Positions 26,768 through 36,027 of a DNA stretch of 64,000 bases are shown here, in pieces. The notes under the pieces are model-generated. The model was not told the origin of the DNA. It worked only from the letters and a program-made list of their open reading frames with translations, and did not search any database. The DNA is from JADFGZ01 sp965222345 (GTDB taxonomy: Bacteria; Acidobacteriota; Terriglobia; 2-12-FULL-54-10): the NCBI GenBank assembly GCA_965222345.1, contig CBDCTS010000007.1:372001-436000 (forward strand), read 5' to 3'. Numbering within the stretch: the first letter of the stretch is position 1; each line of letters begins with the position of its first letter. A program made the translations under genes and the position numbers.

Positions 26768-27018
26768 CCCAGAGCCGCCGTCTTACGCCTCACCAAGTAC
26801 AGATTGGACCCAGTTCGCTTTGGGCTATTGGATTTCTGCGACCGCTTTCGGTCGGGGGACGCATCCTGTACAATCCCTGTCAGGAGAGACCGGGCCGGCT
26901 TGCCGCGATTTAGGAACTACGCATCCTCATCCAAGGTTTTTCGGATTGCAGCCGGGTTTGCAACGATTGCGCATGATGTCATGCGCAGGAATTTATAAAA
27001 GAAAGAAAAGGAAACAAG
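26768..27018. other. Intergenic region before proC
   Basis: About 250 bp with no supported gene. It should hold the proC promoter, but no box stands out. An AAAGGAAACAAG purine stretch precedes the proC ATG and can serve as ribosome site. Confidence 0.4.
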
Positions 27019-27966
27019 ATGGGACTGAAAATTGCTGTCCTGGGAACAGGCAACATCGGCTCGGCTCTGCTGGGAGGAATCCTGAAGAGCAGCCTGGCGC
27101 AGCCCCAGGACGTGGTCGTCACGGTGGCTGTCGAGGAGAATGAGAAGCGGCAAGAGCTGGAGAAGCGGTGGAAAGTGCGGGCCCTGCCGGCCGCCAACCG
27201 CGAAGCCGCCGCCGGAAAAGACGTGGTCATTCTGGCGGTCAAACCACCGACCCTTCCGAAAGTCCTGAAGGAAATCCGGGGAGTGCTGAAGAAGAACCAG
27301 GTGGTCATTTCCGTAGCCGCCGCCGTTTCCATTCCTCTGATCGAATCCGTAATCGGCAAACGAGTCTGCCTGTTCCGCGCCATGCCCAATATTCCCGTGA
27401 TCACCGAAGAAGGCGCTACGGGGGTGGCCGGCAATCAGGCAACTACGCCGGAGCAACGGCAGTTGGTGAAAAAGATATTCGGGACCCTGGGCGCGGTGGT
27501 GTTCGTTGAGGAGTGGCAACTGGACGCCGTGACGGCTCTCTCCGGCAGCGGCCCCGCATACATCTACATGGTGATTGAGGCTCTGATCGACGGCGGCAAA
27601 AAGATGGGGCTGTCGCATGATGTGGCAACCCGCCTGACGGAACAAACGGTGCTCGGCGCCGCCAAGCTGGTCCGGGATACCAAGCTCCATCCGGCTATCT
27701 TGCGCGACCAGGTCATCACGCCGGGAGGGGTGACGATCGCCGCCATCCATGAGCTGGAAAATCACGGTCTACGGGCCATGCTCATCAGCGCGATTGAGAC
27801 GGCCACGGCCCGGTCCAGAGAGATCCGCGAGCAGATGGCGGAATTGTTTTCACCCGTGGCTGCGCCGCCGAAAACCTCCCCTGCTTCCGCCGCCTCAAAA
27901 AGCCGCAGCAAGACGAAAAGCAAATCGAAGCCTGCCTCGAAGGGCAAGAAACGTCGTCAGCAGTGA
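27019..27966 (+). CDS. proC: Pyrroline-5-carboxylate reductase with basic C-terminal tail
   Basis: A 315-residue enzyme for the last step of proline synthesis, reducing 1-pyrroline-5-carboxylate with NAD(P)H. The Rossmann motif is IAVLGTGNIGSALLGG at the N-terminus; LAVKPPTLPKVL, RAMPNIPVITEEGATG, ALSGSGPAYIYM and the C-terminal signature RDQVITPGGVTIAAIHELE are all present. The normal ProC domain ends near residue 275. About 35 further residues form a low-complexity tail rich in Lys, Ser, Ala and Arg (SKSRSKTKSKSKPASKGKK), resembling histone-like tails. Its role is unknown; it may bind nucleic acid or simply be disordered. The preceding sulfur-carrier gene is 250 bp away, so proC is probably a separate unit. 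Confidence 0.93.
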   Translation: MGLKIAVLGTGNIGSALLGGILKSSLAQPQDVVVTVAVEENEKRQELEKRWKVRALPAANREAAAGKDVVILAVKPPTLPKVLKEIRGVLKKNQVVISVAAAVSIPLIESVIGKRVCLFRAMPNIPVITEEGATGVAGNQATTPEQRQLVKKIFGTLGAVVFVEEWQLDAVTALSGSGPAYIYMVIEALIDGGKKMGLSHDVATRLTEQTVLGAAKLVRDTKLHPAILRDQVITPGGVTIAAIHELENHGLRAMLISAIETATARSREIREQMAELFSPVAAPPKTSPASAASKSRSKTKSKSKPASKGKKRRQQ

Positions 27967-28146
27967 CGCAGGGTCGGAGCAAGGGCCGGCAGCCACGCTG
28001 GGATGTTCCGGACCCAGGACCCTTTCGATTTCTATAATCAGTCGCCAGCGCCCGTTTGAAGAGCGACCCGCGGATCGTTGCGTCGCGGTAAAAAGACACG
28101 ACAAATGACACATGGTGAAGCTACAAGGCGTTCAAAATGAAGGCGC

Positions 28147-28176
28147 TTGACAACGAAAATAAAGTATGAGTAAATT
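28147..28176 (+). promoter_or_regulatory. Putative promoter of the TonB receptor gene
   Basis: TTGACA at 28147-28152, an 18-bp spacer, then TAAATT at 28171-28176. The receptor ATG is about 50 bp downstream behind a GGAGG at 28218-28222. Confidence 0.55.
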
Positions 28177-28228
28177 CTCCCGACGCAAGTCTAATGTCTG
28201 ACTCGAAAACCCAACCTGGAGGTTTCTT

Positions 28229-31200
28229 ATGACCGTCGCCGGTTCAGGGAAAACTGCTGTATTTTCCGCCGTGATTTGTTCTCTTCTTCTTATTTTCGCT
28301 TGGGGAGTTTCTCTCCAGGCACAGCTCTCCACCGGAACCATCTCCGGCACGGTGATGGATCAATCCGAAGCCGTGTTGCCGGGCGCAACCGTTACGGTGA
28401 CCAACGTGGAAACAGGCATTACGCGCGTCGTCGAGTCCGGAGGGAACGGCCAGTACCGTGTGCCGAACCTGATCCCTGGCGACTATGAAGTGCAAGTGGA
28501 GTCTGCCGGATTTCAGACGAGCGTTCGCAGCGGCATCACCCTGAGCGTCGGGCGGCAGGCGGTGGTGGACATCACCCTGCGGGTCGGCGACGTCGCCGAG
28601 CGGGTGACGGTCACCGGCGAAGCTCCCCTCATCGAAACCACCACGGCCACGGTCAGTGGTGTGGTGGAACAGCAGCAGATGCGGGACATTCCTCTTAACG
28701 CCCGCAGCTTTCTCGAGTTGGTCCCGTTGCAAACCGGCGCGACCTTTACCGAAACGGCCGGGAACAGCGCCGTCCAAGGATTTGGCAAAAGGATTTCCGT
28801 CGTGGGCGCGCGTTACAACCAGAACAGCTTCCTGCTGGATGGGGCCGACATCAATGACATGAGCCAGAGCGCCGGGAGCGCTGCCGGAACGATGGCCGGA
28901 GTGGAAACGGTGCGCGAGTTCCGCGTGGTGACCAACGCCTACGACTCCGAATACGGGCGTCACACCGGCGGGGTGATCAGCGCGGTCACCAAATCTGGAA
29001 CCAACGAGGTTCATGGCTCGCTGTTCGAATTTCTCCGCAACGACAACCTGGATGCCCGGAACTTTTTTGATCCCGCCGAACCTCCCGCATTTGTGAGAAA
29101 CCAGTTCGGCGGTTCCGTGGGAGGGCCGATTATCCGGGACAGGACCTTCTTCTTCGGCAGCTTTGAAGGGTTGCGGGAGCGTCTCGGTCGGTCCCTGAGC
29201 TTCAACGTTCCGGGAATGGCGGCGCGTCAGGGCTTTCCCGACGCGGATGGTAATCCGACCGTTCCGATCGACCCGGAGATTAAGCCCTTTCTGGATGCCT
29301 ATTGGGTTCCCAACACCCCGGATCGGGCGGATGGGACTGCCAGGTTTATCCAAGGATTCTCCCAGCCTCTCACCCAGGATTTCTTCCTGGCCAGGGTCGA
29401 TCACCGGTTCTCGGATTCCGACTCCCTATTTGGCCGCTTCAACTACGACAGCGCGGAACGGTTCCGGCCTGGAGCAAACGGACTGAACACCGGGGAAGAG
29501 ACAACTACCGGGAGCCGCTTTGCCACCATCGAGGAAACGCACATCTATTCCCCGCAACTGATCGGGAGGACCCACCTCTCCCTCAATCGCACCGTGCTGA
29601 CGGCTACGGACCCCGCTATTGAAGGGTTCAACTTCCCCAGATTCACCTTCGCCGACCAACCAGATGTGCCGGGGAACATTGGCGTCTCAGGCCTGACTAA
29701 CTGGGGCGGAAGGAGTTTCAACCCCAAGCATCACGCCCAAACCATCTACCAGTTTAAGGAAGATCTCTTTTACAGCACCGGGCGGCATTCCTTCAAGTTC
29801 GGCGGCCAGTTCGAGAGGTTTCAGGCCAACGTGCGCACGGATTTCAACGCGGGCGGCACCTTTCGTTTTGGTAGTTTGCAGGACTTCCTTCGCAACGATG
29901 TCTCTACCTTTTTGGCCATCAAACCCGGCTCGGATAATATCCGCGGCTGGAGGCAAAGCCTGTTCGGCTTTTACTTCCAGGACGACATTAACGTAAGGCC
30001 GGGCTTCACGCTCAATCTGGGCGTGCGGTACGAGGCGATCTCGACCCCGAAGGAAGTGAACGGGAAGGTGGCAAGCATTCGCGATTGGAGCCGCCATCAA
30101 GAGGGTCTGGGACCCGCTTCAGGACACTTCTACACGGTCCCCGTGGATGGAGCCGACGTTGGAGACCCTTATTTTGTGAACCCATCTCTGAAAAACTTCG
30201 CTCCCCGGGTGGGCTTCGCCTGGGATCCATTCCAGAGTGGGAAAACCGCCATCCGAGGCGGGATTGGCGTGTTTCACGATCAAGTTCTGCCTCATGTTTT
30301 CATCTTCCTGGGAGCCCGGGTGGCGCCCTTCTTCTCCGTGGCGGACCTGGCCGCGCGGGATTTCCCGGAAACCGGGATCGACTTTCCCGACGCTTTCTTC
30401 ACCCACCACAATGTTTTGGCCGGAGACGCGGGGAGGCCGCAGGTCGATCTGGTGCAACACTTTATCGAGCAGCCGACCGTGTATAAGTGGAGCCTGGACG
30501 TCCAGCAAGAGATTGCTGCGAATACAACGGTGGACGTCGGGTATTCCGGCACCCGCGGCATACACTTGTGGCGAGGGGCGTATATTCTCAATACGACTCC
30601 CGCGATGATGCGGGACGGCCGGCGGTTCATCTTGATCGATGAGCCTCAGCCCAATCCCCACTGGAACCGGATGCGGGTGACCTCAACCGATGCCACTTCC
30701 TTTTATCATGGGTTTCGGGCGAGCTTGACCAAGCGCTTCAGCCGGGGCTTCCAGATCCAGAGTTCCTACACTTTTTCCAAAAACACCGACGATTCATCCA
30801 CCACCTTTGGAAGCACCGATTTCGGCGCTTCCGATCGACGCGGATACCGGGGAGAAAAAGAGCATGCGCTTTCCAGCTTCGATATCCGGCACAGCTTCTA
30901 CACGAACTTCGTGTATGATTTCCCGACTGGAAACTTGACGGGCGCGGCCGAGAAGCTTTTCGGTGGTTGGGGCGTGAGCAGCATCGTGCGGTTCAACAGT
31001 GGAAGTCCCTTCAACCTTACGGGAGACCAGCCGAGGAAAGGGAGATCCCGAGCACGCTATGTGGATGGGCCCCGCCTACACTTGGCCGCTGGAGGCGATC
31101 AAAATCCCGTTCGCCCGCAGAACCCGGATGAATACTTCGATGTGAACCAGTTTACTTGGCCGGGATTCGACTTCGCCTCGGACCCGCCGGGGTTCTTCCA

Positions 31201-31465
31201 GGGCACCGTGGGGAGAAACCACGTCATTACCCCTGGAATCGCCAACGTGGACTTTACTCTGATGAAGGAGACGCCGCTCTGGAGCGAGAGCACTAATCTC
31301 CAGTTCCGGGCGGAGTTTTTCAATATCCTCAACCGTCCGAACTTCGGAAGACCTGCGACGAACCTTTTCACTCGTACAGGGGGCCGGAGGAGCAACGCCG
31401 GAGAAATTACCAGTACCACAACCACTTCGCGGCAGATTCAGTTTGCGCTGAGGCTGGCGTTTTAG
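28229..31465 (+). CDS. Oar-like TonB-dependent receptor
   Basis: A 1078-residue outer-membrane receptor with a strong ribosome site (GGAGG, 6 nt spacing). It has an N-terminal signal (VFSAVICSLLLIFAWG, cleavage near SLQAQ) and a carboxypeptidase-regulatory Ig domain (TISGTVMDQSEAVLPGATV). A plug region follows with NSFLLDGADINDMSQSAGS and VETVREFRVVTNAYDSEYG, then the barrel: GSLFEFLRNDNLDARNFF, NQFGGSVGGPI, KTAIRGGIGVFHDQ, IQSSYTFSKNTDDSS. It ends in RQIQFALRLAF with the terminal Phe usual for outer-membrane proteins. It imports an unknown ligand. A strong terminator follows, yet the exported NicX-like pair starts 230 bp downstream in the same direction, suggesting functional grouping without one operon. 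Confidence 0.92.
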   Translation: MTVAGSGKTAVFSAVICSLLLIFAWGVSLQAQLSTGTISGTVMDQSEAVLPGATVTVTNVETGITRVVESGGNGQYRVPNLIPGDYEVQVESAGFQTSVRSGITLSVGRQAVVDITLRVGDVAERVTVTGEAPLIETTTATVSGVVEQQQMRDIPLNARSFLELVPLQTGATFTETAGNSAVQGFGKRISVVGARYNQNSFLLDGADINDMSQSAGSAAGTMAGVETVREFRVVTNAYDSEYGRHTGGVISAVTKSGTNEVHGSLFEFLRNDNLDARNFFDPAEPPAFVRNQFGGSVGGPIIRDRTFFFGSFEGLRERLGRSLSFNVPGMAARQGFPDADGNPTVPIDPEIKPFLDAYWVPNTPDRADGTARFIQGFSQPLTQDFFLARVDHRFSDSDSLFGRFNYDSAERFRPGANGLNTGEETTTGSRFATIEETHIYSPQLIGRTHLSLNRTVLTATDPAIEGFNFPRFTFADQPDVPGNIGVSGLTNWGGRSFNPKHHAQTIYQFKEDLFYSTGRHSFKFGGQFERFQANVRTDFNAGGTFRFGSLQDFLRNDVSTFLAIKPGSDNIRGWRQSLFGFYFQDDINVRPGFTLNLGVRYEAISTPKEVNGKVASIRDWSRHQEGLGPASGHFYTVPVDGADVGDPYFVNPSLKNFAPRVGFAWDPFQSGKTAIRGGIGVFHDQVLPHVFIFLGARVAPFFSVADLAARDFPETGIDFPDAFFTHHNVLAGDAGRPQVDLVQHFIEQPTVYKWSLDVQQEIAANTTVDVGYSGTRGIHLWRGAYILNTTPAMMRDGRRFILIDEPQPNPHWNRMRVTSTDATSFYHGFRASLTKRFSRGFQIQSSYTFSKNTDDSSTTFGSTDFGASDRRGYRGEKEHALSSFDIRHSFYTNFVYDFPTGNLTGAAEKLFGGWGVSSIVRFNSGSPFNLTGDQPRKGRSRARYVDGPRLHLAAGGDQNPVRPQNPDEYFDVNQFTWPGFDFASDPPGFFQGTVGRNHVITPGIANVDFTLMKETPLWSESTNLQFRAEFFNILNRPNFGRPATNLFTRTGGRRSNAGEITSTTTTSRQIQFALRLAF

Positions 31466-31519
31466 ATAGAGAGTTCGCTGTCTTTTCTGCAATCTGACCT
31501 TAGCCCTCTGCAGGGAAAT

Positions 31520-31550
31520 GGGAGCAAGGAAGCCTTGCTCCCGTTTTCTT
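31520..31550 (+). terminator. Rho-independent terminator after the TonB receptor
   Basis: A perfect 10-bp stem GGGAGCAAGG-AAG-CCTTGCTCCC (31520-31542) is followed by GTTTTCTT, 55 bp beyond the receptor stop. Confidence 0.85.
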
Positions 31551-31695
31551 GCGAGGCAGATTTCACACTGCCATCCGCAGCTTTAGGATTATAATTTCCC
31601 GAAATGCAGTGGCCTCAAGCGTGCCGGATTCCCGAATCCGGCTTCTAGAGCAGCCTCTGATTTCTGCATAATGTTTGATGAGAGGAAGTGGCGTT

Positions 31696-33111
31696 ATGTT
31701 TCCAAAACAGACGTGGCGATTTTTCTGCTGGGGTTTGGCGCTTCTGTGGGGAAGCCAATGGCTGGCGGCGCAGTATCCCGTTTACACGCCGGGCGAGTAT
31801 CCTGCGCCCCGCTATCCGCAGATCAAGGCAAGCTATACTGTCGAGGAGCTGATGCCCATCGCGCGAGACGTGATTCGCAGGCCGGTGATGAGCGCCTTTC
31901 TGAAGGCGGGCTACGCCATACAGCCGGGGCAAAGAGCCTTGATTGTTGTCCCCGGCGACTTCGAGCACGTGGTTCTGGAGGCCATTGTCCGTGCGATTCA
32001 TGAGGCCGGAGGCGAGGCCGACGTGGTTCACACCCATGTCACCCCCCGTCCCGGCGGCGACGGGTCGTTGGAAGTCCGGTCCATCATGGGGCCTCGGGAA
32101 CCGCAGACCAAGGGCTTTACTCGCGGTCGGATTATCCAGATGGCGGAAACTGGAGAGTACGATATTTTGATCTACGGCGCCGGTGGTCCTCATGCGCCTA
32201 TTGCAATTCCCTGGCAGTATATTTTTTGGGATCGCATCGACAAATTTATCGCCACGGCCGGTTTCCCTGACGAAGTGCAGCGGGCCATTGATTTGGCAAC
32301 ATGGGAAATGGTGCTCAAAGCTCGCCGGTTCCGGGTCCATGACCCGGAAGGGACCGATATCTCCTGGACGGTGAAACCGAACTATTGGGAGGAAGCGAAG
32401 GAGACCTACGAATTTAACATTGTGCATGAGGGGCACGTCAGCGGCATCCCGATGGGAATGTCCGGCAGTTCCTTTATGGAATCCGACGCGGCGGGAGTAA
32501 TCGGCGGCACCCTCAATCACACCGGACCCTTTCCGAACATCCGGGTTTCCATTTCCAATGCAAGCGCGGCCGGGATTGAAGGCGGCGGCAAGTACGGCCA
32601 GCTTTGGCGGGAGGCTCTGGATAAATGGAAAGATATCCAATGGCCGGAAGCTCCCGGGCCGGGCATCAATAAACTGTGGGAGGTCGCCATCGGCACGCAG
32701 GTCAAGGGCATCCGGCCAAAGGATGCCATGGAACGGGCCGCCGGCAACATTTGGGAAAGGTCCCGCTCGGGTGTGATTCACTGGGGGATCGGCGCCCGGA
32801 CACCCTTTGTTTACCAGAAGCAGATCCCGGAGGAATTCAAGAAATTCCAGGAGCAGCACCACGCGCCGGGCGGGCACGTGCATATCCACACCTATTTCAA
32901 CACCATGGATATTGAAACCATTGACGGGCAGCAGACCCAGTTGATCGACAAGGGCCGTCTCACTGTGCTGGATGATCCCCAGGTGCGGCAAGTGGCGGCG
33001 AAATACGGCGACCCGGATGAGTTGCTTCAGGAAATCTGGATTCCGGCCATCCCGGGCATCAATGTGCCGGGTGATTATCGGCGAGACTACAGCAACGACC
33101 CGACCGCATAA
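31696..33111 (+). CDS. Exported NicX/M29-like metalloprotein, copy A (C-terminus shortened)
   Basis: About 471 residues. The start at 31696 (MFPKQTWRFFCWGLALLWG) gives a signal peptide ending near WLAAQ and has an AGAGGAAG purine stretch upstream. The body resembles the M29 aminopeptidase / 2,5-dihydroxypyridine dioxygenase (NicX) superfamily: DPEGTDISWTV, ESDAAGVIGGTLNHTGPFP, IEGGGKYGQLW, EVAIGTQVKG, and ERSRSGVIHWGIGAR. A histidine-rich segment HHAPGGHVHIHTYF near the C-terminus offers metal ligands. Known members are cytoplasmic, so an exported form is unusual. It has a tandem paralogue next door. An ochre stop at 33109-33111 truncates it: the following eleven codons still read I-R-E-E-I-A-E-N-Y-P-Y and align with the paralogue's end. 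Peptidase versus ring-cleaving activity cannot be decided. Confidence 0.75.
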   Translation: MFPKQTWRFFCWGLALLWGSQWLAAQYPVYTPGEYPAPRYPQIKASYTVEELMPIARDVIRRPVMSAFLKAGYAIQPGQRALIVVPGDFEHVVLEAIVRAIHEAGGEADVVHTHVTPRPGGDGSLEVRSIMGPREPQTKGFTRGRIIQMAETGEYDILIYGAGGPHAPIAIPWQYIFWDRIDKFIATAGFPDEVQRAIDLATWEMVLKARRFRVHDPEGTDISWTVKPNYWEEAKETYEFNIVHEGHVSGIPMGMSGSSFMESDAAGVIGGTLNHTGPFPNIRVSISNASAAGIEGGGKYGQLWREALDKWKDIQWPEAPGPGINKLWEVAIGTQVKGIRPKDAMERAAGNIWERSRSGVIHWGIGARTPFVYQKQIPEEFKKFQEQHHAPGGHVHIHTYFNTMDIETIDGQQTQLIDKGRLTVLDDPQVRQVAAKYGDPDELLQEIWIPAIPGINVPGDYRRDYSNDPTA

Positions 33112-33210
33112 ATTCGCGAGGAGATCGCGGAAAACTATCCCTATTGAGAGTTGGCCAGCTTCTTCCGGGGAAGGCGTATTCCGGGAGACTTTTTGGAGGG
33201 AGGAAACTTT

Positions 33211-34698
33211 ATGTTTATCGGAACCAAGCGGCGAATTGTCTTTGCGTTCTGCACGATCCTGCTGGGAAGCCAGTGGCTGGCGGCGCAGTATCCCGTTTAC
33301 AAGCCGGGAGAGTATCCTGCACCCCGCTATCCGCAGGTCAAAGCGAGCTACACGGTCGAGGAACTGTTGCCGGTCGCGCGAGAAGTGGTTCGCAGGCCGG
33401 TGATGAGCGCGTTTCTGAAGGCCGGTTATTCCATTCAGCCGGGTCAGAGAGCGCTCATTGTCGTTCCCAGCAGTTTTAACAACGTGGTGCTGGAGTCCAT
33501 TGTCCGCGCTATCCAGGAAGCCGGAGGCCAAGCCGACGTCGCGCGCAGCTACGGGCCTTTGCGGGAACCCGGCGAGCTTCCGGTCCGGAACGCGGCGCGG
33601 GAGGCGGGACGCCTCATAGACCCGGTGCCGGTGGACGAGGATGGCAACCCTATCCGTCGCAACAAGGGCTTCGCACAGCAGGACAACATCATCCGATTGG
33701 CAGAGACCGGCGGGTACGACATCTTGATTTACCGCTCCGGCGGACCGCACGCGCCCATCGCCATTCCCTGGCAGTACATCTTTTGGGACCAGATCGACAA
33801 GTTTGTCACCGCGGCCAGCTTCCCGGACGAGGTGCAGCAGGCGATTGACAAAACGGCCTGGGAGATCCTGCTGCAGTCGCGCCGCGTCCACGTCACCGAC
33901 CCGGAAGGAACCGATATCTCCTGGTCGATTGACCCACGCTATTGGGAGGAAGCCAAAGAGACCTACCAATTCAACATCGTGCATGAGGGCCATCTGAGCG
34001 CCATCCCGCTGGGAATGGCGGTGGATTCCTTCATGGAATCGGACGCGGCAGGAGTCATTGCCGGAACGCTGAATCATGCCGGACCGTTTCCTCATATCCA
34101 GGTCGGCATCTCCCGGGCGAGCGCTTCCGGGATTGAAGGAGGCGGCAGGTATGGCCAGCTCTGGCGGCAGGCTCTGGCCAAGTGGAAAGACCTCCAGTGG
34201 CCGGGCCATCCCGGACCGGGGCTGAACAAGCTGTGGGAGGTGGCCATCGGCACCAACGTCAAAGGCATCCGCCCCAAGAGCTTTGCAGAGGAAGGCGGCT
34301 CCTGGGAACGGTCCCGCGCCGGAGTCATTCACTGGGGAATTGGAGCCAGGTCAGGATTCGTCATGGACGTCCAGTTACCCAATGAGTACAAGGAGTTTCG
34401 CAAGCAACACCACGCGCCGGGAGGCCATGCGCACGTCCACACCTATTTCAGCACAATGGATATCGAGACGGCCAGCGGCCAGCAGCTTCAGTTAGTCAAC
34501 AAGGGGCATCTCACCGTCCTCGATGATCCGCAAGTCCGGCAGGTCGCCGCCAAATACGGCGATCCGGATGAGCTGCTCCGGGAAATATGGATTCCGGCTA
34601 TGCCGGGCATCAATGTGCCGGGCGATTATCGGGCTGACTATGCCGGCGATCCGGTTTCCTATATTCAGAAGGAGATTGCGGAAAAGTACAACTACTGA
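33211..34698 (+). CDS. Exported NicX/M29-like metalloprotein, copy B
   Basis: About 495 residues, a tandem paralogue of copy A with near-identical blocks throughout. The start at 33211 (MFIGTKRRIVFAFCTILLG) follows GGAGGGAGG and yields a signal peptide ending near WLAAQ. Shared motifs are EGTDISWSI, ESDAAGVIAGTLNHAGPFP, EGGGRYGQLW, VHWGIGAR-like (GVIHWGIGARSG) and HHAPGGHAHVHTYF. Compared with copy A it has an insertion of about 20 residues after YGPLREPG (VRNAAREAGRLIDPVPVDED) and keeps the full C-terminus (YIQKEIAEKYNY). It is followed by an amidohydrolase gene and a carboxylate transporter, so the pair may act outside the cytoplasm on a compound brought in by the upstream receptor (inference). 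Confidence 0.78.
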   Translation: MFIGTKRRIVFAFCTILLGSQWLAAQYPVYKPGEYPAPRYPQVKASYTVEELLPVAREVVRRPVMSAFLKAGYSIQPGQRALIVVPSSFNNVVLESIVRAIQEAGGQADVARSYGPLREPGELPVRNAAREAGRLIDPVPVDEDGNPIRRNKGFAQQDNIIRLAETGGYDILIYRSGGPHAPIAIPWQYIFWDQIDKFVTAASFPDEVQQAIDKTAWEILLQSRRVHVTDPEGTDISWSIDPRYWEEAKETYQFNIVHEGHLSAIPLGMAVDSFMESDAAGVIAGTLNHAGPFPHIQVGISRASASGIEGGGRYGQLWRQALAKWKDLQWPGHPGPGLNKLWEVAIGTNVKGIRPKSFAEEGGSWERSRAGVIHWGIGARSGFVMDVQLPNEYKEFRKQHHAPGGHAHVHTYFSTMDIETASGQQLQLVNKGHLTVLDDPQVRQVAAKYGDPDELLREIWIPAMPGINVPGDYRADYAGDPVSYIQKEIAEKYNY

Positions 34699-34895
34699 AT
34701 CTGAGGAAAGTTGGTCCGGGTGCGGCCTGCGGCAGGTTGTTCCCGCAGGCCGTTGCGAGAGTAGTTTGCGCAGCAGCTTGCCGCAAAGCCGCACAGAAAG
34801 CGCGCCGGGCCGGGGACGGATCGGTTGATCTGCCGCTAGAAGTCCATCTAAGAATTCAGCTAACAATCCAACGAATAGTACAACAGGGAGGCCAA

Positions 34896-35963
34896 ATGGT
34901 TCAGGGAACCAAACAACGGGTAGATGTTTTTTGTCATGTTCTTCCGAAGGGATACGAAGCAGCCAGATGGGAGCGGCAGGATCAAAGTAATTTTGTCGAG
35001 CACAGCCCTTCTCATATCAAGTATGTCCAGGGAGGGAAGTCGCGCATTGAAAATTACCAGGTGCTGATCGACCTGGACGCCCGGTTTCAGATGATGGAGG
35101 AGTTTCCAGGTTACCGGCAGGTGCTGAGCGTGGCCAGTCCGCCTCTGGAAGTGGTGGCCCCGAAGGACAGCGACGTTCTGGCCAAAATACTGAATGACGA
35201 CTTGGCCGAACTGGTGGCGAAATATCCCGGCCAGTTTGCCGGGGCCGTGGCCTCGCTCGGAATGGACAAGCCGGACGCCGCCGCCAGGGAGTTGGAGCGG
35301 TCCATTCAGGATCTGAATCTCTGCGGCGTGCAGTTATTTTCCAACGTGCAAGGCAAGCCCCTGGACCTGCCGGAGTTCCGTCCGATTTTCCAGATGATGT
35401 CGGACTATAACCTGCCCATCTTGCTGCATCCGGCCCGCTCGCAAAAGCATCCCGATTATCTGGCCGAGGAGGACTCCAAATACTGCATTTGGCAGATTTT
35501 CGGCTGGCCCTACGAGAGCACGGCGGCCATGGCGCGGATTGTCTTCAGCGGAATCCTGGAAGATTTTCCGAATCTGAAGATCATCGTGCATCACACCGGA
35601 GCCATGGTCTCTTTCTTTTCCGGCCGAATCGTAGCCATGCTGGGGATGTTTGATCCGCTGATTGCGGCAGAACGCGGCTCTCCGCTGAAAAAGCCCGCCA
35701 TTGAATATTTCCGTTGTTTCTACGGAGACACTTCGACTTTCACCGCCGCCTCCATCGAGTGCGCCTGCGATTTCTTTGGGGCCGATCACATCTTGTTCGG
35801 CACTGACGCGCCGTTCGACGTCAAAGGCGGAAGGTTTTCCATCCGTGGAAGCACCGATGCGGTGGAACAATCCTCGCTGAGCGCTGCCGACAAGGAAAAA
35901 ATCTACTATAAGAATTTCGAAACCCTGTTTCGCCTGCCGGCAGTTGCCGCCGCCTCGGTGTAG
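34896..35963 (+). CDS. ACMSD-like amidohydrolase with an altered first metal motif
   Basis: A protein of 355 residues starting MVQGTKQRVD; GGGAGG at 34886-34891 decides this start over an in-frame ATG 159 bp upstream. No signal peptide. It resembles 2-amino-3-carboxymuconate-6-semialdehyde decarboxylase: ILLHPARSQKHPDY, PNLKIIVHHTGAMVSFFSGR, and HILFGTDAPFDVKGG carry three of the expected metal or catalytic ligands. The N-terminal motif reads VDVFCHVLPKG, so the first His of the usual D-x-H-x-H is Phe12, with only His14 kept. This could change metal binding or reflect a different reaction. It follows the NicX-like pair in the same direction. A ring-fission product would be a fitting substrate (inference). 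Confidence 0.83.
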   Translation: MVQGTKQRVDVFCHVLPKGYEAARWERQDQSNFVEHSPSHIKYVQGGKSRIENYQVLIDLDARFQMMEEFPGYRQVLSVASPPLEVVAPKDSDVLAKILNDDLAELVAKYPGQFAGAVASLGMDKPDAAARELERSIQDLNLCGVQLFSNVQGKPLDLPEFRPIFQMMSDYNLPILLHPARSQKHPDYLAEEDSKYCIWQIFGWPYESTAAMARIVFSGILEDFPNLKIIVHHTGAMVSFFSGRIVAMLGMFDPLIAAERGSPLKKPAIEYFRCFYGDTSTFTAASIECACDFFGADHILFGTDAPFDVKGGRFSIRGSTDAVEQSSLSAADKEKIYYKNFETLFRLPAVAAASV

Positions 35964-36027
35964 CCGGGATTTCGCGCCTCTTGCAAGCCGGCCTGTGCCT
36001 TGTCGCGTCCGGACGAGAGTTTACCCC

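Noticed and set aside
28244..29404. Minus-strand open frame of 386 codons within the TonB receptor
   Set aside because: Shadow of the receptor gene; no recognisable protein features.
31520..31550. Considered a small RNA or attenuator before the NicX-like genes
   Set aside because: The stem with T-run directly after the receptor stop is explained as that gene's terminator.
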